This document shows, in pieces, positions 54,529-63,923 of a stretch of DNA of 64,000 nt. The number at the start of each line of letters is the position of its first letter. Within the stretch, counting starts at the first letter, position 1. The stretch lies in the NCBI GenBank assembly GCA_902582605.1, contig CACHSP010000004.1, positions 1 to 64,000 of the forward strand. The letters run 5' to 3'. Origin of the DNA: an uncultured Pelagibacteraceae bacterium (lineage in GTDB: Bacteria > Pseudomonadota > Alphaproteobacteria > Pelagibacterales > Pelagibacteraceae). Both the position numbers and the translations under genes were made by a program. The notes beneath the pieces are model-generated. The model was not told the origin of the DNA. It did not search any database and saw only the letters and a list, made by a program, of their open reading frames with translations.

Positions 54529-54852
54529 TTATAGATAATCACCTTTTTTTATTTTACTAGTAATTTGTTTTCTTGAATATTCAAATTTTTTTCTGTGTTT
54601 GATGCTTTTTTGATGAACTCTTTTTCTCCATAATCTAAATGAGGATGGTTTGAGAGATTTTCTCATTATCTTAATAACATCCGATTCTCGGTAGCCAGTT
54701 TTTTTTTCGATATCTTCAAAAGTGATCCTATCGGCCCAGGCTGCCCAGATGACCCAATCTGGATCTTCATGATTTGGCTCTGGATTTTTGACTCGGGTAA
54801 CTGGCCTGTGACCTTTTTTTTTCATAAATCCTTTATATTTGAAAAAAATCAA
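54529..54852 (-). CDS. DUF2805/TIGR03643-type protein
   Basis: DWVIWAAWADRITFEDIEKKTGYRESDVIKIMRKSLKPSSFRLWRKRV. Confidence 0.78.
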   Translation of the reverse strand: MIFFKYKGFMKKKGHRPVTRVKNPEPNHEDPDWVIWAAWADRITFEDIEKKTGYRESDVIKIMRKSLKPSSFRLWRKRVHQKSIKHRKKFEYSRKQITSKIKKGDYL

Positions 54853-54889
54853 TAATGCATTTTTTTTAGGATCTGTTATAGTGTGATTT

Positions 54890-54945
54890 GATAGTCCTAC
54901 TTAGCCATCTTTAGCTCCCGGTTTTTTAGGACTATCTTTTTTTTT
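54890..54945 (+). terminator. Stem-loop GATAGTCCT...AGGACTATC followed by T9, immediately before ORF 54946
   Basis: 9-bp perfect inverted repeat at 54890-54898 and 54928-54936, then nine T. Confidence 0.6.
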
Positions 54946-55560
54946 ATGCTCCCCCTAGATTTTATCCTTTTTTTACAGATCATAATTTTTCTATTCATCA
55001 CACCGGGTACCCCTCGAATAGTTATTATCTCTTATTCGATGAATTATGGAGTTAAAAATTGTATTTGGACAGCTTTAGGGGATGTTACCGCAAATTTATT
55101 TCAAGCAACTTTAGTAATTTTTGTTATAGGAACATTTTTGTTGGATAATCCAAACTTTTTAAACTTTTATAAGTGGATCGGAGTTATTTATTTAATGTAT
55201 TTAGCTTATGATGTGTACAAATCTTCACCAAAAGATGTTAATTCAAAAATAATTAGCACCAAAAGTGTTTTTTCTTTTTATAAAGATGGTTTTTTAGTTG
55301 CAGGCACAAGTCCTAAGGCTTGGTTGTTCTTTCCTTTAATATTTCCCCAGTTTATTGACTTTAATACTAATTATATTGTTCAATTCTTAATCTTAATAAC
55401 AACTTATGTTGTTTTAGATTTTATTTCTTTGATTGGTTATGCTTTGCTAGCACAAAAATTAATTATATGGATCAAAGCAAATCCTAAAACAATTAATACA
55501 ATCTCAGCGAGTGTTTTAGTAATCATTGCGTTAATTATTATTGTTACACAACAATATTAA
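54946..55560 (+). CDS. LysE/RhtB-family exporter
   Basis: MLPLDFILFLQIIIFLFITPGTPRIVIISYSMNYG, about 6 TM. Confidence 0.82.
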   Translation: MLPLDFILFLQIIIFLFITPGTPRIVIISYSMNYGVKNCIWTALGDVTANLFQATLVIFVIGTFLLDNPNFLNFYKWIGVIYLMYLAYDVYKSSPKDVNSKIISTKSVFSFYKDGFLVAGTSPKAWLFFPLIFPQFIDFNTNYIVQFLILITTYVVLDFISLIGYALLAQKLIIWIKANPKTINTISASVLVIIALIIIVTQQY

Positions 55561-55649
55561 ACCTATCTAAAGTTGTTTTTGCCTCTTGCAATAAAACAAA
55601 ATTATTTATTTAATTAAGAATTAATTAATTAATAACAGAAGGAAATAAA

Positions 55650-56888
55650 ATGAAAATAAACAAGATAATCTTGAGTTTTATTTCTGCAGTAGCAATTTTA
55701 CTTTCAACTTCAGCTGTTTCATTTGCAAAAGTAGTTGGTGATAAAATTGTTTTAGGTGCTGCTATTTCATTAACTGGAAAATATTCATCTAATGGTGTTC
55801 ATACACAAAACGGTTATAACATGGCTGTTGATAGAATTAATAGCATGGGTGGTGTTAAAGTTGGTGGAAAAACTTATAAGTTTGAAATCATTTATTATGA
55901 TGATGAATCAAACCCAAAAAGAGCAGCTCAATTAGCAGAAAGATTAATCTCACAAGATGGTGTTGAGTTTATGCTTGGGCCTTATAGTTCAGGTTTAACA
56001 AAAGCAATTGCACCTGTTACAGAAAAGTATGGTGTACCAATGGTGGAAGCAAATGGTGCGTCTAGATCTTTGTTTACTAAAGGTTACAAATATCTATTTG
56101 CAGTTTTAGCTCCAGCTAACTTATATCTTGATGTAGCTATTAGAACAGCAGTTGAGTTAAATGGTGGAAAAGGTGTAAGAATTGCACAAGCATTTGAACA
56201 AGATGCTTTTTCACAAGACGTAAGATTAGGTATTTTAGATGCAGCGAAAGAAACTGGATCTGAAATTATAATCGACGATAAGCTGCCAAAAGAGCTTAAC
56301 GATATGGCTGCAACATTAGTTAAAGTAAAACAAATGAAGCCAGATGTTCTTGTGGTATCAGGACATACAAAAGGCGCATTAACTGCAATTAGACAAATTG
56401 CTGAAATGAAAGTTGATGTTCCAATGTTAGCAATGACACATTGTGATGCTGCGAAATTATCAAAACAACATGGTAAAAATTCTCAGTATGCTTTATGTGC
56501 TTCTCAATGGCATAAAACACTAACGTATAAAGATAACTTCTTTAAAGATGGTATGACGTATGCGGCAGACTTCCAAAAAGAGTTTGGATATGATCCGCCA
56601 TATCAATCAGCAGAATCTTCTGCAGCATTGTTAGTGTTCAAGGATGCTTTTGAAAGAGCTAATTCTTTCGATCAAAAGAAAGTAAGAGATGCTCTTGCTG
56701 CTACGAACATGCAAACATTCTATGGAAATATTAAGTTCGCACCGGGTGGTCAAAATGTTGACAAGCCGATGGTACTTTTCCAAGTAATGTGTGATGGCGC
56801 TGGGAAATGTGAAAATAAAGTTGTAGCTCCACTGAAGTGGGCTTCAGCTAAATTGATTCACCCAATTCCTAAGTGGTCTGACAGATAA
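55650..56888 (+). CDS. LIV/HAAT-family ABC transporter substrate-binding protein
   Basis: IVLGAAISLTGKYSSNGVHTQNGYNMAVDRIN, LGPYSSGLTKAIAPVTEKYGVPMVEANGAS; followed by livHMGF. Confidence 0.93.
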   Translation: MKINKIILSFISAVAILLSTSAVSFAKVVGDKIVLGAAISLTGKYSSNGVHTQNGYNMAVDRINSMGGVKVGGKTYKFEIIYYDDESNPKRAAQLAERLISQDGVEFMLGPYSSGLTKAIAPVTEKYGVPMVEANGASRSLFTKGYKYLFAVLAPANLYLDVAIRTAVELNGGKGVRIAQAFEQDAFSQDVRLGILDAAKETGSEIIIDDKLPKELNDMAATLVKVKQMKPDVLVVSGHTKGALTAIRQIAEMKVDVPMLAMTHCDAAKLSKQHGKNSQYALCASQWHKTLTYKDNFFKDGMTYAADFQKEFGYDPPYQSAESSAALLVFKDAFERANSFDQKKVRDALAATNMQTFYGNIKFAPGGQNVDKPMVLFQVMCDGAGKCENKVVAPLKWASAKLIHPIPKWSDR

Positions 56889-56900
56889 TAACAAATCTTT

Positions 56901-56934
56901 AAATACCCCCTAAATTCTAGGGGGTATTTTTTTT
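56901..56934 (+). terminator. Strong intrinsic terminator/attenuator hairpin between substrate-binding gene and livH
   Basis: aaatacccccta-aattc-tagggggtattt followed by a T-run. Confidence 0.92.
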
Positions 56935-56945
56935 AGAGGCAAATT

Positions 56946-57839
56946 ATGGATTTCATGGTTTTTCAGTATCCGATGATAACCGTTCAAGCTTGCTTGGACG
57001 GGATACTACTTGGAATTTTATTTGCGTTAATTGCTTATGGCATGGCTTTGCAATGGGGGGTCATGAATATCATAAACATTGCACAAGGTGATTTAGTTAT
57101 TCTTGGTGGATACATTGCATACTTTATGTATCTTTATGGAATTCATCCAGCCTGGGGAGTAATAGTTTCACCGATTATAATGTATTTTGTTGGTGTCGGT
57201 ATTTATAAATTAGTAATCAATAAAGTTGTTGATAGAGACTTGTTTATCTCAATTCTTGCTACATTTGGTATAAGTATTCTTTTTATGCAGCTAATGAACT
57301 TTGCATTTGGTGCAGATGTTGTCTTAGCAAATTCAGGTTATGGCACAACATTTTTGTTTGATAGCGCAGTGGTTTTGCCAAACTCAAAAATATTTTCGGC
57401 ATTTGTTAGTATTGTTTTTGCTATTGGTTTAGTAATTTATATGAAAAAATCGAAACTTGGCCGAGCAATTAGAGCGACAGCTCAAAACGCAAGGGCTGCA
57501 AAGATTTTAGGCGTAGATACAGAAAAAGTTTATGCAGCAACTTTTGGATTAAATGCTGCTCTTTGTGGTGTTGCAGGAGCACTTATTTCAATAACTTTTA
57601 CAATTCATCCTTATATGGGATTACCATATACAATTAGATCATTTATGATTGTTATTGTTGCGGGACTTGGCAACTTACCTGGTGTTGCAATGTCAGGGAT
57701 GGGTCTTGGTGTATTTGAAGAGTTTGCTGACTATATATTGGGTACAGAATTTAGAATAGGTTCAGTATTTTTATTATTAGTTTTAATTCTTGTTTATAGA
57801 AGATTTAAACTTTCAAGAAAAAGAGAGTATCTAAAATAA
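56946..57839 (+). CDS. livH: ABC transporter permease, LivH family
   Basis: ALIAYGMALQWGVMNIINIAQGDLVILGGYIAY; VIVAGLGNLPGVAMSG. Confidence 0.94.
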   Translation: MDFMVFQYPMITVQACLDGILLGILFALIAYGMALQWGVMNIINIAQGDLVILGGYIAYFMYLYGIHPAWGVIVSPIIMYFVGVGIYKLVINKVVDRDLFISILATFGISILFMQLMNFAFGADVVLANSGYGTTFLFDSAVVLPNSKIFSAFVSIVFAIGLVIYMKKSKLGRAIRATAQNARAAKILGVDTEKVYAATFGLNAALCGVAGALISITFTIHPYMGLPYTIRSFMIVIVAGLGNLPGVAMSGMGLGVFEEFADYILGTEFRIGSVFLLLVLILVYRRFKLSRKREYLK

Positions 57840-58888
57840 TGAATAAAAATGTCATATTATATGCTGCAATTTTAATATTTGGACTCGCTGCACCCTTTGT
57901 ATTTCCAGCATTTAAAGTTCAATTATCTATTTTGTGTGTATTGATTGTTTTAGCTACCACTTGGAATATTCAAGGTGGCGAAATGGGATACAATACGTTT
58001 GGGAACATTTTATTTTATGGTTTAGGAATGTATTTATGCGCCTCTGTACAAGTTGGCATGTTCTTTCCTTTAGCAGAGTGGACAGAAAGTGGAGGAGAAA
58101 AAACTTTTGTTCATACGCCCACACAATTCTTTCAAGGAATGGCAGCTGGACTTGTAGTGGCTGCCGTTGTTCCGACTATTGTTGCAGGATTAATTGGTTA
58201 TGCCATTTTAGGACTTAGAGGACATTATTTTGCAATTTGTACTTTAGGTTTAGGTGTTGCTGCAGGAGAAATTTCTGGTGGTATAGAGATTATTGGAGCG
58301 GGACAAGGTTTTACCACACCACCTTTTCCAAATGTTGGTGGATTAGAGGCAAGGGGAGAGTTTTTTTACTTTTTAAGTTTTGGTGCGCTCGTACTTACAT
58401 TCATAGCAGTAAGAGCGATTTACTCAACAAGATTTAGATTAATTCTTAACGCGATCAGGGATAATGAAGATAAAGCTGAGGCAATGGGAATTGAAACGAT
58501 GAAATATAAAATAATTGGTTGGATGGTGTCAGCATTTTTCTGCGGTTTAGCAGGTGGTATTATGGGCGGACTTGTTGGCTACATAGACTCTACCGATGTT
58601 GCTTTTGATGGAAGAGAGATGGGAGTATTTATGGTCTTGATGGCAATTTTAGGTGGCAAAGGAACTTTGTGGGGTCCTGTGATTGGAGCAACTGTATTTC
58701 ATATTTTCAAAGAAGGATTTTGGACATTCTTTTTAGGTTGGCAATATGTGGCTTTAGGAGTTTTGATAGTTGTCATTGTCATTTACTTCCCAGAGGGAAT
58801 TATGGGATGGTTGAGAGAAAAATACCCTGAACGATTTGGTGAAGTTGTTGATGAGGCTGATCGAAAAGCACAGGTAGAATTGAAATGA
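57839..58888 (+). CDS. livM: ABC transporter permease, LivM family
   Basis: LRGHYFAICTLGLGVAAGEI, AIRDNEDKAEAMGIETMKYK, VLMAILGGKGTLWGPVIGA. Confidence 0.94.
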   Translation: MNKNVILYAAILIFGLAAPFVFPAFKVQLSILCVLIVLATTWNIQGGEMGYNTFGNILFYGLGMYLCASVQVGMFFPLAEWTESGGEKTFVHTPTQFFQGMAAGLVVAAVVPTIVAGLIGYAILGLRGHYFAICTLGLGVAAGEISGGIEIIGAGQGFTTPPFPNVGGLEARGEFFYFLSFGALVLTFIAVRAIYSTRFRLILNAIRDNEDKAEAMGIETMKYKIIGWMVSAFFCGLAGGIMGGLVGYIDSTDVAFDGREMGVFMVLMAILGGKGTLWGPVIGATVFHIFKEGFWTFFLGWQYVALGVLIVVIVIYFPEGIMGWLREKYPERFGEVVDEADRKAQVELK

Positions 58889-59625
58889 GTATTTTAGAAG
58901 TAAATAATGTAAGTAAATCATTTGGCGGTGTTAAGGCTAATGTTGACATTTCAATGTCAGTAGAAAAAGGAAAAATATTTGGACTAATTGGTCCAAATGG
59001 TTCAGGAAAAACAACTTTATTTAACTCAATAGTGGGAACTTATCCAATAGATCAAGGTTCAATAAAATTTAATGGTAAAGAAGTATCTGAATTACCAGTT
59101 CCTGTAATTGCTAAACTTGGTTTATTAAGAACTTTTCAACAAACAAGAATTTATGGAAAATTAAATTGTGTAGATAATATGTTAATCAGTCACAAAGGTA
59201 GTGATGAAAGTATATTAAAAATATTCTCAAAAATTCCTCAAGATTTAACCGAGAAGGCAGAAAATCTTTTAAATTTTGTCGGACTTTATCAAAAAAGAAA
59301 ATTAAGAGCTGGCGACCTATCTTTTGGTCAGCAAAAATTACTTGAGTTGGCAATGGCTTTGATGAATGAACCAGAAATGCTTTTATTAGATGAGCCAACC
59401 GCAGGTATAAATCCAACTTTAATTAATGGAATAATAGACAGATTAATTAAAGTAAACCAGGATTTTGGGATAACTCTTTTAGTTATCGAACATAATATGA
59501 GGGTTATTATGCAATTAGCAGAAAGTATTTATTGTTTAGCTCACGGCAAAATGCTTGCTAATGGAACACCGGATGAGATTAAAAATGATAAAAGAGTAAT
59601 CGATGCATACCTGGGGGCACAATAA
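58885..59625 (+). CDS. livG: ABC transporter ATP-binding protein, LivG family
   Basis: GLIGPNGSGKTTLFNSIVG, LSFGQQKLLELAMALMNEPEMLLLDEPTAGINP. Confidence 0.95.
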   Translation: MSILEVNNVSKSFGGVKANVDISMSVEKGKIFGLIGPNGSGKTTLFNSIVGTYPIDQGSIKFNGKEVSELPVPVIAKLGLLRTFQQTRIYGKLNCVDNMLISHKGSDESILKIFSKIPQDLTEKAENLLNFVGLYQKRKLRAGDLSFGQQKLLELAMALMNEPEMLLLDEPTAGINPTLINGIIDRLIKVNQDFGITLLVIEHNMRVIMQLAESIYCLAHGKMLANGTPDEIKNDKRVIDAYLGAQ

Positions 59626-60410
59626 TGTCTAATCAATATGAAGTATTAGGAAAGGCTCCTCAAGCAGATGATTTAAAAAAACTTTCACCTAACGACATTC
59701 ATCTTACGATTAAAAATATGAATGCTGGCTATGGGAAGATGGAAATTTTACATAATTTTGATCTTTATGTTAGTAAGGCTCAATCACTTTGTTTAATAGG
59801 TCCAAATGGTGCTGGTAAATCAACTATTCTTCATTCAATTTATGGATTTACCAATATTTTTTCTGGGAAAATAGAAATTGATGGAAAAGAAATAACCAAT
59901 TTATCACCAGCTGAAAAATTAAAATCAGTTGGTATTGCATATATTTTACAAGATAATTCTGTTTTCCCTGATATGACTGTTGAGGAAAATCTTTTAATGG
60001 GTGGATTTATCAAAGATAAAACAGAGGAATCATTTCAAGAAGCTGAAAGAATTCTTGAGAAGTATGAAAGGTTAAGAAATAGAAGAAATCAACCTGCAAA
60101 AGTTTTGTCTGGTGGTGAGAGAAGGTTATTGGAAATTTCAAGAGCATTGGTTATGAAACCGTCAGTTTTACTTGTCGATGAACCATCAATAGGACTAGAG
60201 CCAAGATATATTGAGATGGTATTTGAAATTTTAAGAGATCTTCAACAAAATGAAAAAAAAACAATTATCCTTGTTGAGCAAAATGCAAAAAAAGGTTTAG
60301 AGTTTGCTGACATCGGTTATGTTTTAGTATCAGGACAAACTGCAATAGCAGGTAAAGGAGATGAACTCTTAAATAATCCTGATGTTGGACGCCTATTTCT
60401 AGGCGGTTAA
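59625..60410 (+). CDS. livF: ABC transporter ATP-binding protein, LivF family
   Basis: NMNAGYGKMEILHNFDLYV, LIGPNGAGKSTILHSIYG, LSGGERRLLEISRALVMKPSVLLVDEPSIGLEP. Confidence 0.95.
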   Translation: MSNQYEVLGKAPQADDLKKLSPNDIHLTIKNMNAGYGKMEILHNFDLYVSKAQSLCLIGPNGAGKSTILHSIYGFTNIFSGKIEIDGKEITNLSPAEKLKSVGIAYILQDNSVFPDMTVEENLLMGGFIKDKTEESFQEAERILEKYERLRNRRNQPAKVLSGGERRLLEISRALVMKPSVLLVDEPSIGLEPRYIEMVFEILRDLQQNEKKTIILVEQNAKKGLEFADIGYVLVSGQTAIAGKGDELLNNPDVGRLFLGG

Positions 60411-61114
60411 TGATTGATTCAAAATATTTTTTGAGAGGATTTGCATCTATCAAAGGTGTAGGAAGTCCAGCTATAGCCTTAGGTGCTAGCTTTATAGCTA
60501 TTGGGGCTCTTTTGAAAAATATTGGTTTTACAATTCAAGAAAGTCTTTTTTCAACTTTTTTAACTTATGCTTTACCTGGTTCATTAGTGATGGCAGAATC
60601 AATTATAATTGGATCATCATTAATAAATATCTTCATTGCTGTCTGGTTAGTAAATGCAAGATTGTATCCAATGACAGTTTCCTTAATGCCTTTGTTGATG
60701 CATCAAAAACAACCTAAATGGAAATATTATTTATCATGTCACTTTATTGCCGTCTCATCATGGCTAATAATGAAAGATAATTATGAACAAATAAAAAAAG
60801 AAGCAAGGATAGATTTTTGGATTGGTATTGGTACAGCAACCTGGTCAGTAGCAATTTTTTCAACATTTATTGGCTACATTGCATCAGACTTTTTAAATAG
60901 AGATATGTTAATTGGGTTAGCAATAATTAATCCAATTTATTTTACTTGCATGATGGTAGGGGCGATGAAAACTATTAAAATTAGTTTATCAATCATCCTG
61001 GGTGCAATTTTAGGTCCGGCTTTTTATTTTATATCTCCAGAGTGGTGTATTTTATTTGGTGGTTTTGTGGCTGGAACAATTGCATTTTTTATTGGAGAAA
61101 TTAATGACAGGTAA
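60410..61114 (+). CDS. azlC: AzlC-family branched-chain amino acid export permease
   Basis: LPGSLVMAESIIIGSSLINIFIAVWLVNARLYPMTVSLMPLL; TM-rich; followed by AzlD-like ORF. Confidence 0.85.
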   Translation: MIDSKYFLRGFASIKGVGSPAIALGASFIAIGALLKNIGFTIQESLFSTFLTYALPGSLVMAESIIIGSSLINIFIAVWLVNARLYPMTVSLMPLLMHQKQPKWKYYLSCHFIAVSSWLIMKDNYEQIKKEARIDFWIGIGTATWSVAIFSTFIGYIASDFLNRDMLIGLAIINPIYFTCMMVGAMKTIKISLSIILGAILGPAFYFISPEWCILFGGFVAGTIAFFIGEINDR

Positions 61115-61427
61115 TATTTTTTTAGTAATCTTAATTACTTCATTAGCGACATTTTTGTCTAGATTTCTAGGTGTTCTTAGTTCAGAAAATATTAAAGAAA
61201 CTTCCAAAATATTTAGATGGTTTAATTGCTTGGCATACTCGACGTTAGCAGCATTAATAGCTAGGATTGTAATTTTTCCATCAGGGTTATTATCTGAGAT
61301 AGATTACTTAGTAAGACTTATTGTAATAATTTTATCAATTGGGCTTTTTTTTATCACTAAAAAAAATTTAGTTTACCCAACAATTTTCTCTGCTATCATA
61401 CTTACACTTTTTAGCAGTTATTTATGA
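61104..61427 (+). CDS. azlD: AzlD-family export subunit (ORF track start 61056; ATG 61104 likelier)
   Basis: FLVILITSLATFLSRFLGVLSSENIKETSKIFRWFNCLAYSTLAALIARIVIFPSG. Confidence 0.82.
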   Translation: MTGNIFLVILITSLATFLSRFLGVLSSENIKETSKIFRWFNCLAYSTLAALIARIVIFPSGLLSEIDYLVRLIVIILSIGLFFITKKNLVYPTIFSAIILTLFSSYL

Positions 61428-62338
61428 TTGAAAAAATTGACGGATTTGAAATTTATGAAAATAAGCAATCTCCAAGAATAATTAACATAGATATAGGAGA
61501 TGAAATTTTAAATAAACTTATCTTTCCTTTTAATAAGTTTGATATTACTGCATTAGAATATAAACCCTTTACCAGATTTACTATCGCAAAAAGTTTGGAT
61601 GATTTAAGTAATAATAAATTATCTAAATTAATTAATAAAATAATTAGAGATCGAAATACTGGTTGTTTCATTATTAAACCTAAAAATTTAATATCTAAAA
61701 TTGATGATAGTTTTTTAGTAAAGCTTTCAACTGCTGTTGCGCATCTTATTGGGAACCCTAATCATGATGCAATGGCTGGCAAATACTATGCTAGATTTCA
61801 TGTTAAGCATGAGGATAGAAGTGACTCTTATTTAAGAAAGGCTTATAAAAATATGGATCTACATACTGATGGAACCTATGTAAAAGAAAAAACTGACTGG
61901 TTGTTAATGTCAAAAATAGAGGAAAAAAATGTTGAGGGTGGAGAAACTGCTATGCTTCATCTCGATGATTGGGAACATTGTGATGAATTATTTAATGATC
62001 CTGTGGGAAAAGAAGATTTTCTTTGGGGTTCTCCGAAAAGTAAAAATATTGATTATAAAGTTGAACATCCAGTATTTTCATCTGATAAAGACGGAAGAGC
62101 TCAAATTTCATATATTGATCAATTTCCTGAACCTAAAAATATGAAACAAGGTACTTTTTTACAAAAATTATCTGATAGTTTAGAGGAAAGTAATAAGAAG
62201 ATTATAACTAAACTTCCGGTGGGATCATCTGTAGTAGCAAATAATTATTTTTGGCTTCATGGCAGAAAAGCCTTTAAAGAACATAAAGATTTAAGTAGAG
62301 AGTTATTACGAATTAGAGGTTCTTTTTTTATTAATTAA
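61424..62338 (+). CDS. CsiD/GlaH-like 2-oxoglutarate-dependent dioxygenase
   Basis: YARFHVKHEDRSDSYLRKAYKNMDLHTDGTYV (HxD), GGETAMLHLDDW, VANNYFWLHGRKAF. Confidence 0.78.
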   Translation: MIEKIDGFEIYENKQSPRIINIDIGDEILNKLIFPFNKFDITALEYKPFTRFTIAKSLDDLSNNKLSKLINKIIRDRNTGCFIIKPKNLISKIDDSFLVKLSTAVAHLIGNPNHDAMAGKYYARFHVKHEDRSDSYLRKAYKNMDLHTDGTYVKEKTDWLLMSKIEEKNVEGGETAMLHLDDWEHCDELFNDPVGKEDFLWGSPKSKNIDYKVEHPVFSSDKDGRAQISYIDQFPEPKNMKQGTFLQKLSDSLEESNKKIITKLPVGSSVVANNYFWLHGRKAFKEHKDLSRELLRIRGSFFIN

Positions 62339-62364
62339 TATAAATTAATCACTATAAGATATTT

Positions 62365-63132
62365 ATGAAATTAGGTTTTATAGGAACTGGAAAAATAACA
62401 TCTTCAGTTATATCTGGAATATGTTCTTCAAAGCTTAATTATAAAAAGATATTTATTTCATCACGAAATAGTCTTATTGCAAAAGGATTAAAAAAAAAGT
62501 TTAAAAAAATATTTATTGAAAAGGATAATCAAAAAATTGTTGATAATTGTGATTGGATTTTTTTAGCAGTCACACCAAATGTTGGTGAAAAAATTATTAA
62601 AAATTTAAGATTTAGATCTAGTCAAACAATAATAAGTTTTATCTCAACTATAAATCTTTCAGAACTTCGAAAAATGATAAAAGTAAAAGCTGACTTAGTA
62701 AGGGCCATTCCACTTCCGCCAATTTCTCTTAAAAAAGGACCAGTGCCGATCTGCCCACCAAATAGAAAGGTTAAAAATTTTTTTAATGAAATTGGATCTA
62801 CTATTGAAATTAAAAATGAAAAATTATCAATTAATTTCTGGTCAACGTCAGGGATGATGGCATCTTATTATGAAATATTAAATGTGATGAGTACTTGGTT
62901 GATAAAAAAAGGTATTAAAAGATCTGATGCACAGAAGTATATAACAACTTTATTTTTAGCCTTATCTGAAGATGCAGTCGTAAATTCAAAAAAAGATTTA
63001 AGACATTTAGTCAAAGAGTCCCAAACTCCGAAAGGTTTAAACGAACAAGGTTTAAAAGAAATGAGTAAGAGAGGGGCTTATAAATCTGTAGTAAATGCAC
63101 TAAATAAAATTTACCAAAGACTTAACAAATAA
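62365..63132 (+). CDS. pyrroline-5-carboxylate reductase-like NAD(P) oxidoreductase
   Basis: MKLGFIGTGKITSSVISGI, VRAIPLPPISLKKGP; ProC-like length and fold. Confidence 0.75.
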   Translation: MKLGFIGTGKITSSVISGICSSKLNYKKIFISSRNSLIAKGLKKKFKKIFIEKDNQKIVDNCDWIFLAVTPNVGEKIIKNLRFRSSQTIISFISTINLSELRKMIKVKADLVRAIPLPPISLKKGPVPICPPNRKVKNFFNEIGSTIEIKNEKLSINFWSTSGMMASYYEILNVMSTWLIKKGIKRSDAQKYITTLFLALSEDAVVNSKKDLRHLVKESQTPKGLNEQGLKEMSKRGAYKSVVNALNKIYQRLNK

Positions 63133-63921
63133 TTGATGTCAGAAAATATTTTAGAAATAAACAATCTATCAAAATATTTTGGTGGATTAGCAGCGGTATC
63201 AGATTGTTCACTTAAAGTTAAGAAGGGAACTATAACTGGAATAATTGGTCCTAATGGATCAGGAAAAACTACCTTATTTAATTTGATTGCTGGAAATCTA
63301 AAATGTTCAGCTGGTAGTGTTATGTTCAACAACGAAAATATAACTGATGTACCGGCGTATGAATTATTTTCAAAAGGCTTACTTAGAACCTTTCAAATTG
63401 CACACGAATTTACAAATTTATCAGTCTTAGAAAATTTAATGATGGTTCCTGGTAACCAGTCAGGTGAACAATTGATAAATGCTATATTTAAACCTTCATT
63501 AATCATGAAAGAGGAAAATATTATTAAGCAAAAAGCCATTGAAGTTATAGAGTTTTTAAATTTAGGGCATTTAAGAAATGAGCTAGCAGGAAATTTATCT
63601 GGTGGTCAAAAAAAATTATTGGAGCTTGGTCGAACAATGATGGTAGATGCAAAGTTAGTTTTGCTAGATGAAGTGGGTGCAGGCGTGAATAGAACACTAC
63701 TGAAAGATCTTGGTACGGCGATTGAAAAACTTAATAAAGAAAAGGGATATACATTTTGTATGATTGAACATGACATGGATTTCATAGGAAGATTATGTGA
63801 TCCTGTGATTGTGATGGCTGAAGGATCAGTATTATTTGAAGGTTCAGTGGAAGATGCAAAAAAAGACGAAAAAGTAATTGAAAGTTATTTGGGCAGAGGA
63901 TCAAAAATAAAGGATAATTGA
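63133..63921 (+). CDS. second LivG-family ABC ATPase
   Basis: GIIGPNGSGKTTLFNLIAGNLK, NLSGGQKKLLELGRTMMVDAKLVLLDEVGAGVN. Confidence 0.93.
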   Translation: MMSENILEINNLSKYFGGLAAVSDCSLKVKKGTITGIIGPNGSGKTTLFNLIAGNLKCSAGSVMFNNENITDVPAYELFSKGLLRTFQIAHEFTNLSVLENLMMVPGNQSGEQLINAIFKPSLIMKEENIIKQKAIEVIEFLNLGHLRNELAGNLSGGQKKLLELGRTMMVDAKLVLLDEVGAGVNRTLLKDLGTAIEKLNKEKGYTFCMIEHDMDFIGRLCDPVIVMAEGSVLFEGSVEDAKKDEKVIESYLGRGSKIKDN

Positions 63922-63923
63922 TA

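Noticed and set aside
57934-58437. Cys/Trp/Arg-rich + strand ORFs inside livM
   Set aside because: Frame-shifted shadows of a solid LivM ORF.
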